DNA from: a virus | Reading direction: 5' to 3' (one strand) | Length of the DNA: 27,289 nucleotides | IMG/VR virus record: IMGVR_UViG_3300003876_000010 | Span: 1-27,289 of that record | Shown: positions 22,604 through 27,289 of the stretch, piece by piece | Numbering within the stretch: position 1 is the stretch's first letter | Layout: the number at the start of each line of letters is the position of its first letter | Program-made: the position numbers and the translations under genes | Notes under the pieces: model-generated | The model's database searches: none | Told to the model about the DNA's origin: nothing | Seen by the model: only the letters and a program-made list of their open reading frames with translations

Positions 22604-24017
22604 CGTCGTCCGGCTGTATATCACCGCCCCCTTCAATGGTTTCCCAGATAGGCTCTATGATAGCCACACTCTCAAGTTCTGCCATACCGTATCTTATTAC
22701 ATCCATAAGGTGGTCATTTTTTTTGACTATTTTGCCCTTAAGGTCTCTGCGGTAGAGTCTACCTTCGTTTAAAGTGTTTACGCAAGACCTAAATACTTTG
22801 AACCTGCCGGTCGCCATTCTCAGCCAAACCCTTAATATCCCCGCCTCCACAGCGTTGTCGGCCTTAGTTAACTCCAACCCCTCGTCAATATAAAGAGCCA
22901 TAATCCGCTCTCCATCTCTCTGGCTCCGGTCATTGGCATGAGGATCAATAACGCCAGGCATCCACGCACCACGAGCCTTTATAGCTTTGGCATGTAAAGT
23001 TACCTCCTGCTCACCCTGATAATGCTCACTATACATGTATACAACGTCAGACTCCCTATCCCATGCAAACCAACCAGCCGCCGTCCGATTCCAACCCACA
23101 TCCAACGCATACATGCGAGGCCAGTGTGCCGGTATATACATGTCGTCAATAACAATCCCTTGAGAACCATCTTCCGTATAAGGGTAAATACGACCACTGC
23201 CAAGCGCAGGAACGCCCTTTGAACGAGCTTCCCTCTCGTGAGGAGGTAGTGCCGCATATAAAGCAGTCTTAGCTTCCTCCGTCAAGTGAGGAGCATCATC
23301 CCACGTTGCGCTAACAATCCCCTGTGCGCTAGTATCTGCACCCTCCGCAGGCTCTATAAATTGAGCAACAACGTCACTCATCCCCTTCAGCGGAGTAAAA
23401 GTCAACATGCCTATACCGCCCATCTTCACTATACGAGTCATCGCCTCCGTATATATCTCAAGAGGTGGCTCCTCATCAAGCCATACACCATGCAAAGTCT
23501 CACTCTGCCATTTCGTGCGACCCTGATCGTAACTCTTAAACGTCAATAAAGATGTACCACCAGACACATGACTTACACGTATAGTCTGAAATCCGTCCGG
23601 AGTATTGGGCTTATTTGTCTTGCCCCTTATCAACTCCAAAGGAATCATACCGCTACCAAAAACTTCCGCATCAGCAGGATCACCACACAGTATCCTCTGG
23701 GGACCCTCCTTCGTTAACTCAGCAGACTCACTGCCAGCCCACCATTTAGTCGGCTCATCAAATCTACGACCCTCCCAATCAGCAGGATATAAACCAGTTA
23801 AATGACACGTAACCTCATAACCAGCTCCTAATGTTTTTCCAACCTGGTTCGCCGCCATTAGAAGTCGATATAATTTATCGGCACCGAGTTTAAAGAAAGC
23901 ATGCTGGTAGGGGTAGGGATTGAAATATTTGAACTTATTGAACGTATGTCTGTCCTTCAATACCTGTTCGAGTTCTGATATTTCGTTAACTAATCTACCG
24001 ACATCTACTGTAGCCAC
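22587..24017 (-). CDS. terL: Terminase large subunit
   Basis: 476 residues. ATPase part: Walker A AANQVGKT (residues about 54-61) and Walker B GVWLDEEPP with the catalytic glutamates. Nuclease part: YALDVGWN, VIDPHANDRS and a final NDHLMDVIRYGM supply the acidic residues of the RNase H-like fold. The WLDEEPP text and the portal, gp4- and gp10-like partners resemble P22/Sf6 headful enzymes, so circularly permuted ends are expected, though this is inference. It pumps DNA into the prohead and cuts it. Confidence 0.9.
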   Translation of the reverse strand: MATVDVGRLVNEISELEQVLKDRHTFNKFKYFNPYPYQHAFFKLGADKLYRLLMAANQVGKTLGAGYEVTCHLTGLYPADWEGRRFDEPTKWWAGSESAELTKEGPQRILCGDPADAEVFGSGMIPLELIRGKTNKPNTPDGFQTIRVSHVSGGTSLLTFKSYDQGRTKWQSETLHGVWLDEEPPLEIYTEAMTRIVKMGGIGMLTFTPLKGMSDVVAQFIEPAEGADTSAQGIVSATWDDAPHLTEEAKTALYAALPPHEREARSKGVPALGSGRIYPYTEDGSQGIVIDDMYIPAHWPRMYALDVGWNRTAAGWFAWDRESDVVYMYSEHYQGEQEVTLHAKAIKARGAWMPGVIDPHANDRSQRDGERIMALYIDEGLELTKADNAVEAGILRVWLRMATGRFKVFRSCVNTLNEGRLYRRDLKGKIVKKNDHLMDVIRYGMAELESVAIIEPIWETIEGGGDIQPDDDGFYF

Positions 24018-24019
24018 AG

Positions 24020-24547
24020 TTAATCACCCAGCCTGTTTGTTGATTTTATAATTTTAATTTCCTTCTCTCGCAACGACTCACGTATCTCATCGTCTGATAG
24101 ACCCTCATATTTAGTTATGAGCACAGCTCTAGTGTTATGTATGTTTATAGATGCGCCGTCCTTATACATTTCGGGCTTGCGCCCTTTGAGCGTAAACATC
24201 AATAGATTGTCAGAGTAACGAGTTTCAGTGTCCCCTGTCAGTTTGCCCTGATGGTTTAACGGATGTATATAACCAGTAGCTCTCCTGATCGCCTCAACCT
24301 CTAATGCCTCAACACCTGCCTCAATAGCCTCATCTATCTGTAGCCTAAAATCATCATCGCGTTTCATCATATTTCTGATTGTGAGAACAGATATGTTTAA
24401 TTTTTTACAGCTATAACTCATTGAAAGTGTTGAGGATAAGAGTTTTAATAATGAGTCCCTTTTGTGCAGACTAACTAGTTTTGCAGGCGATGAAACATTA
24501 CTGAATCCTGTTTTATACTGATTTATGTCGCTTTTATTATCGTTCAT
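24020..24547 (-). CDS. terS: Terminase small subunit
   Basis: 175 residues from the ATG at 24547; a GTG two codons upstream is also possible, and neither has a strong ribosome site. The N-terminal region has a helix-turn-helix look (SYSCKKLNISVLTIRNMMKRDDDF). The centre (AIEAGVEALEVEAIRRATGYIHP, then DNLLMFTLKGRKPEMYKDG) is the signature of a small-terminase or packaging DNA-binding family. It begins the late operon, two bases before the large subunit. It should recognise the packaging site. Confidence 0.78.
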   Translation of the reverse strand: MNDNKSDINQYKTGFSNVSSPAKLVSLHKRDSLLKLLSSTLSMSYSCKKLNISVLTIRNMMKRDDDFRLQIDEAIEAGVEALEVEAIRRATGYIHPLNHQGKLTGDTETRYSDNLLMFTLKGRKPEMYKDGASINIHNTRAVLITKYEGLSDDEIRESLREKEIKIIKSTNRLGD

Positions 24548-24727
24548 GTTCACCGTAAGCTTTTGAAATTAGGTAGTTTACGTTTGCCTAGGTATGTCTG
24601 ATTAGTTTCGCTACTATCGTAGCTCTATCTATCTGTATGTTTCCATATTTTTGAGAGAAAAACAATATTTTTTTTGCTTGTTTATATAAGTTGCTGTTTT
24701 ATTGTAATGTTGTTGAAAAGAAAATCC
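24548..24727. other. AT-rich divergent control region
   Basis: Spacer between the leftward late operon and the rightward cluster. It contains a small inverted repeat GCTAC-TATC-GTAGC (24610-24623) and a T-rich tract (24665-24675). No consensus sigma70 promoter toward the small terminase was found, which fits late genes needing an activator or read-through from elsewhere. Confidence 0.4.
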
Positions 24728-24757
24728 TTGACATAATATATCACGTTGAGCTATATT
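24728..24757 (+). promoter_or_regulatory. Sigma70-type promoter of the rightward cluster
   Basis: Perfect -35 TTGACA (24728-24733), an 18-base spacer and -10 TATATT (24752-24757, five of six). The predicted start lies near 24764, about 35 bases before the first gene. The first gene has GGGAG about eight bases before its ATG. Confidence 0.75.
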
Positions 24758-24798
24758 TAGGGTGTGACGTATTTAAACTGCAAAAGGGAGATTTTAAA

Positions 24799-25122
24799 AT
24801 GATTAAAACTACATTGACTAAAAACGAAATTGCAATCGAAACTGTTAACCTGATCATGGAGCACTACACAGGCTCATCTATGGAATGTGTCATCGGTTTA
24901 GGCTCCGATGGGCAGGTTGCCAAATTCTACCCCTGTCACAGTGAGTCGCCGGAGGTAGAGTTCTACGACACCCGGGAGTGGACGCTCGGTGATTACGATG
25001 GCGATCCCAGCGACGATGGATTTTGGACGGACGATCTGTTTGAGAGCCTAGTAGCGTTGTTTGAAAACGACTGGATAGAGTTTACGGACATTGAGACTGC
25101 GAGAGGGGTGGTTCGGGCATGA
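24799..25122 (+). CDS. Acidic hypothetical early protein
   Basis: 107 residues from the ATG at 24799, chosen because GGGAG lies upstream and the longer in-frame version would begin before the promoter. Very acidic in the second half (DGDPSDDGFWTDDLFESLVALFENDWIEFTDIE). Highly acidic small proteins transcribed first are typical of phage host-takeover or DNA-mimic factors, but nothing specific is recognised. The stop overlaps the next start as ATGA. Confidence 0.65.
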   Translation: MIKTTLTKNEIAIETVNLIMEHYTGSSMECVIGLGSDGQVAKFYPCHSESPEVEFYDTREWTLGDYDGDPSDDGFWTDDLFESLVALFENDWIEFTDIETARGVVRA

Positions 25123-25265
25123 CTGAATATGAGACCGCCAACATCGTTTATAAAACAGTTGAGACAGGGCTTGCCTTCGTTGCGCTTCTGTTTTTTGTTG
25201 CACTCTACGCTCATAGCGTGACACCGGACAGACGCAACAGGCGCAGAAGAGGAGATAAAAAATGA
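25119..25265 (+). CDS. Small single-span membrane protein
   Basis: 48 residues. Overlaps both neighbours as ATGA. One membrane helix at about 16-32 (TGLAFVALLFFVALYAHS) is followed by a strongly basic tail (DRRNRRRRGDKK), suggesting N-out/C-in topology. The tight four-base overlaps at both ends support it as real. Function unknown. Confidence 0.6.
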   Translation: MTEYETANIVYKTVETGLAFVALLFFVALYAHSVTPDRRNRRRRGDKK

Positions 25266-25855
25266 AAACGATAACTATAGACGCAGATACGCTCAAAATG
25301 CAAACTGTGGCGAGTAAATGTGACAGCCGACCAACAGTGACAGGTGTTCATTTTGACAACGGTCTCAAAGTTAGCACAGACGGTAAAATTATAGCCGTTT
25401 CTAAGGCTGGAGAAAGCGAACCAAGGGACGGAATTTACAAGTTTTCTTCAAAAAAGGCCAAAGCTGGAGTTTCCACGATCACATATTCGGGCGATGGCAA
25501 CACTCTGACTGCTGGAGACGGCATTCACGGCACAGCTACGCAGATAGAGTACATGTATCCCAGCTATAGACGGGTCGTGCCAGCCGTGGGACGGGAGGAA
25601 ATAACTGTAGTCCTCGATGCTGATTTACTGCTCCGTTTAGCCAAAGTCTTGTCTACAAAAGACAGGGCTTGTGGACATGTTGTCTACATTTCAATAAATA
25701 AAAACGACGTTGCGTCACAGGTCACGGTTACAGGCAGTAATCCAGACATGGCAGGAATTATTATGCCCTGCCGGGTCGGTGACAGGGATGGGAGTAACTG
25801 TGCCAACCCAACACAACACATCAACGACCTCATAAACAGCAGGAGCATGACATGA
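25262..25855 (+). CDS. Sliding-clamp-like protein (beta-clamp fold, short form)
   Basis: 197 residues. It shows the text of beta-type clamp domains: STDGKIIAVSK (compare the ATDG strand of DnaN), YMYPSYRRVVPAVGREEITVVLDADLLLRLAKVL, and near the C-terminus AGIIMPCRV, matching the closing MP-R strand of clamp domain III. Bacterial clamps have three such domains (about 366 residues); this has room for only two, like T4 gp45. It may make a trimeric clamp or act as a decoy for host clamp partners. GGAGA lies just before the ATG. Family by pattern only. Confidence 0.55.
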   Translation: MKTITIDADTLKMQTVASKCDSRPTVTGVHFDNGLKVSTDGKIIAVSKAGESEPRDGIYKFSSKKAKAGVSTITYSGDGNTLTAGDGIHGTATQIEYMYPSYRRVVPAVGREEITVVLDADLLLRLAKVLSTKDRACGHVVYISINKNDVASQVTVTGSNPDMAGIIMPCRVGDRDGSNCANPTQHINDLINSRSMT

Positions 25856-26322
25856 ACATCAAAGGCATAATTATGGACTATTTGAAAATTCACGGATTTG
25901 ACGGACTCTACTGCAAAGACAAGTGCGGTTGTTTCAATGATGATCTGTTCCATTGCGACAGACCGCAGGGGCATAGCTGTGTTGCGGGGTACAGAACGAC
26001 AGATAGTACCGGAAACGTCATCATCGGGGAAAGAGAGGTTCAAATCATGAGAGATTTTACACCGTTTATTCTAGCCGTTCCGCACAGGGGTCGGGCAGAG
26101 ATTTGGTTTGCAGGCCGACCTATTGAGATGGAAACCGCTTTGAGTGCTTACGAGTCCGGTTTGACCGAAATAGATGAAGGCTTGCACGACCTCTACATTT
26201 TTCACACCGTACGTTCGTGGTCTGAATTTAAGGAAACTTTTCGGGACATTAAGAAAGCTCACCCGTATAACTGGATCAGCTCGCTCAATAAAATGCAAGA
26301 ACACGCTAGAAATACACTGTAA
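25852..26322 (+). CDS. Cysteine-rich N-terminal domain fused to an unknown domain
   Basis: 156 residues. The first 45 residues carry a phage-common motif (YLKIHGFDGLYCKDKCGCFNDDLF, HCDRPQGHSC by parts) with six cysteines that could bind one zinc. It normally occurs as a small separate protein. Here the frame continues for about 100 residues (RDFTPFILAVPHRGRAEIWF, WSEFKETFRDIKKAHPYNW) of unknown type. The start overlaps the clamp-like gene as ATGA. Likely a small regulatory protein; function unknown. Confidence 0.6.
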   Translation: MNIKGIIMDYLKIHGFDGLYCKDKCGCFNDDLFHCDRPQGHSCVAGYRTTDSTGNVIIGEREVQIMRDFTPFILAVPHRGRAEIWFAGRPIEMETALSAYESGLTEIDEGLHDLYIFHTVRSWSEFKETFRDIKKAHPYNWISSLNKMQEHARNTL

Positions 26323-26335
26323 GGGAGGGTTCACT

Positions 26336-26581
26336 ATGGCTGTGGGATTGAGAAAAGCAATAAAAAACAGACAGGAACGAATGATGCAGAGGGTTGATTT
26401 GGCATGGGAATGTGTTGGAAAACTTGAGTGTGAGTCCTTGGACGACATGCGCAAGGACGGATGCGCATTTACCCAGCAAGCTGAAGCCAAAGAGGCGTTT
26501 CTAAAAATTAAGCGAGCGATATTAGAGCTTGAAACGGCTTTAGTTGCTTGCCAAAGGCCACACTTACTGAAGGGAGATTAG
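26336..26581 (+). CDS. Small helical hypothetical protein
   Basis: 81 residues from the ATG at 26336, preceded by AAGGGAGGG; a longer frame beginning at 26174 lies inside the previous gene and is rejected. Charged and helical (LRKAIKNRQERMMQRVDLAW, KEAFLKIKRAILELETALVA). No family recognised. Confidence 0.6.
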   Translation: MAVGLRKAIKNRQERMMQRVDLAWECVGKLECESLDDMRKDGCAFTQQAEAKEAFLKIKRAILELETALVACQRPHLLKGD

Positions 26582-26585
26582 GACG

Positions 26586-26729
26586 ATGAAAGATCGAGTT
26601 TTATTACAGGTCGTAAGGAAGACGGGGCAAGTGCTAAAGACGAGAGCGAAGAGAAGAGACGTGAAGACACTTGTGGATTACTGGGTCAGAAACCCTTTGG
26701 TTGAGAAAGTGATCGTCATAGGAGGGTAA
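26586..26729 (+). CDS. Small basic hypothetical protein
   Basis: 47 residues, very basic (RKTGQVLKTRAKRRDVKTL). It fits exactly between the flanking genes, and its last codons (GGAGGG) supply the ribosome site of the next gene. Could bind nucleic acid, but nothing specific. Confidence 0.5.
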   Translation: MKDRVLLQVVRKTGQVLKTRAKRRDVKTLVDYWVRNPLVEKVIVIGG

Positions 26730-26732
26730 AAA

Positions 26733-26999
26733 ATGGGAATAGAGCAAATAAGTGAATTATGGAATTATGAAGCGTTCCCTTTCGACGAGATAAGGGATAA
26801 GGGCGGCGATTATTTTAACACACGGGAGGAAGCGAAGGCAAGAACAGGCTGTGAAGACTCACAAATATGGTCAGTTATAGAAGGTGATGACGACAGTATT
26901 GTATGGGGTGCGCCCCACCATACAGTTAACCGGCTCGGCTATTGCGTGACCAAAGAAAAGCATGACGGGCGCACTTATTACGTTGGAGGCGTTAGCTAG
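26733..26999 (+). CDS. Hypothetical protein
   Basis: 88 residues with GGAGGG ahead of the ATG. Acidic and aromatic (LWNYEAFPFDEIRDKGGDYF), then SQIWSVIEGDDDSIVWGAPHH and a C-terminal YCVTKEKHDGRTYYVGGVS. No family recognised; part of the rightward small-gene cluster. Confidence 0.65.
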   Translation: MGIEQISELWNYEAFPFDEIRDKGGDYFNTREEAKARTGCEDSQIWSVIEGDDDSIVWGAPHHTVNRLGYCVTKEKHDGRTYYVGGVS

Positions 27000-27007
27000 G
27001 GGGCGAC

Positions 27008-27136
27008 ATGGAAAAGGAGTGGACAAAGGCGGACGGTTCTAAAATTAAGATAGACGACATGTCGGACGCTCACTTAGAGAACACCATAGCTTTCATTGAG
27101 AGGAAGACAGGGGCGAGCGACCGAAGATTGAGATAA
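27008..27136 (+). CDS. Small conserved phage protein (MSDAHL type)
   Basis: 42 residues. The pattern EWTKADGSKIKIDDMSDAHLENTI is a recurrent small phage protein, in which a W-x-x-x-x-G opening is followed by I-x-I-x-x-M-s-D-x-H-L-x-N. AGGGGG precedes the ATG. Function not known. Confidence 0.6.
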   Translation: MEKEWTKADGSKIKIDDMSDAHLENTIAFIERKTGASDRRLR

Positions 27137-27164
27137 CTACCCAGAGAGAAAGAGAGACCGAATA

Positions 27165-27289
27165 ATGAAGAAAATTACAATCAAGATGTTGAAAGAAAGA
27201 GGGGTTTGTGACGCATTGCACTGCTGGGTTAAAAGGCGTTTTGGGGACTCTGCTGACTATGTTGAGTTCTGTCAGGCTTTAGCAGATGA
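27165..27289 (+). CDS. Hypothetical protein, runs off right edge
   Basis: At least 41 residues from the ATG at 27165, open to the last base. The opening (KKITIKMLKERGVCDALHCW) resembles a phage-common small protein whose start reads I-T-I-x-x-L-x-e-x-x-x-C. The C-terminus is outside the window. Confidence 0.5.
   Translation, partial: MKKITIKMLKERGVCDALHCWVKRRFGDSADYVEFCQALAD

Noticed and set aside
24691-24798. Longer N-terminus for the first rightward gene
   Set aside because: The upstream part covers the promoter itself, and the ATG at 24799 has a ribosome site.

Overview
The window is part of a tailed double-stranded DNA bacteriophage genome, probably podovirus-like (short tail). The evidence is a full packaging and head module: small and large terminase, P22-type portal, scaffold-like protein, N4-gp56-family major capsid protein and a P22 gp4-like head-completion protein. 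It is followed by a P22 gp10-like tail accessory protein and a set of ejection-type internal virion proteins. No tail tube or tape measure gene is seen. A Gram-negative host is inferred from a lipobox protein, several Sec signal peptides, and a small zinc-peptidase lysin next to a coiled-coil/transmembrane protein. No integrase, repressor, RNA polymerase or tRNA gene is visible, so lifestyle cannot be decided here.

Layout. (1) Bases 1-2543, leftward: a recombination/replication operon. A putative single-strand annealing protein with an embedded zinc ribbon is followed by a Cas4/RecB-like PD-(D/E)XK nuclease with an iron-sulphur cysteine set, a hypothetical protein, and the start of a winged-helix replication-initiator-like gene. 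That last gene runs off the left edge and contains tandem 23-bp repeats that look like origin iterons. (2) Bases 2544-2890, non-coding control region: a consensus sigma70 promoter pointing left, a 21-bp operator-like dyad over its -35, and a leader of about 114 nt. The leader has three complementary block pairs in the same order, so the helices cross each other. (3) Bases 2891-24547, leftward: the late operon, read from terminase at the right to a 1215-residue internal virion protein at the left. Inside it, 12-17 kb holds tail adhesin, lysis and envelope-directed genes, four of which start with export signals. (4) Bases 24548-24798: AT-rich divergent control region with a sigma70 promoter pointing right. 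(5) Bases 24799-27289, rightward: an early-type cluster of nine small, tightly packed or ATGA-overlapping genes, including a sliding-clamp-like protein. The last gene runs off the right edge.

How it fits together: the right cluster and the left recombination/replication operon are likely transcribed early from their own host-type promoters. The late operon would follow, but no consensus promoter was found upstream of the small terminase. The most unusual parts are the crossing-helix leader RNA with its operator-promoter, the iterons inside the initiator gene, a virion or lysis region rich in secreted proteins, and one tail gene that appears split by a frameshift near 12002-12028.
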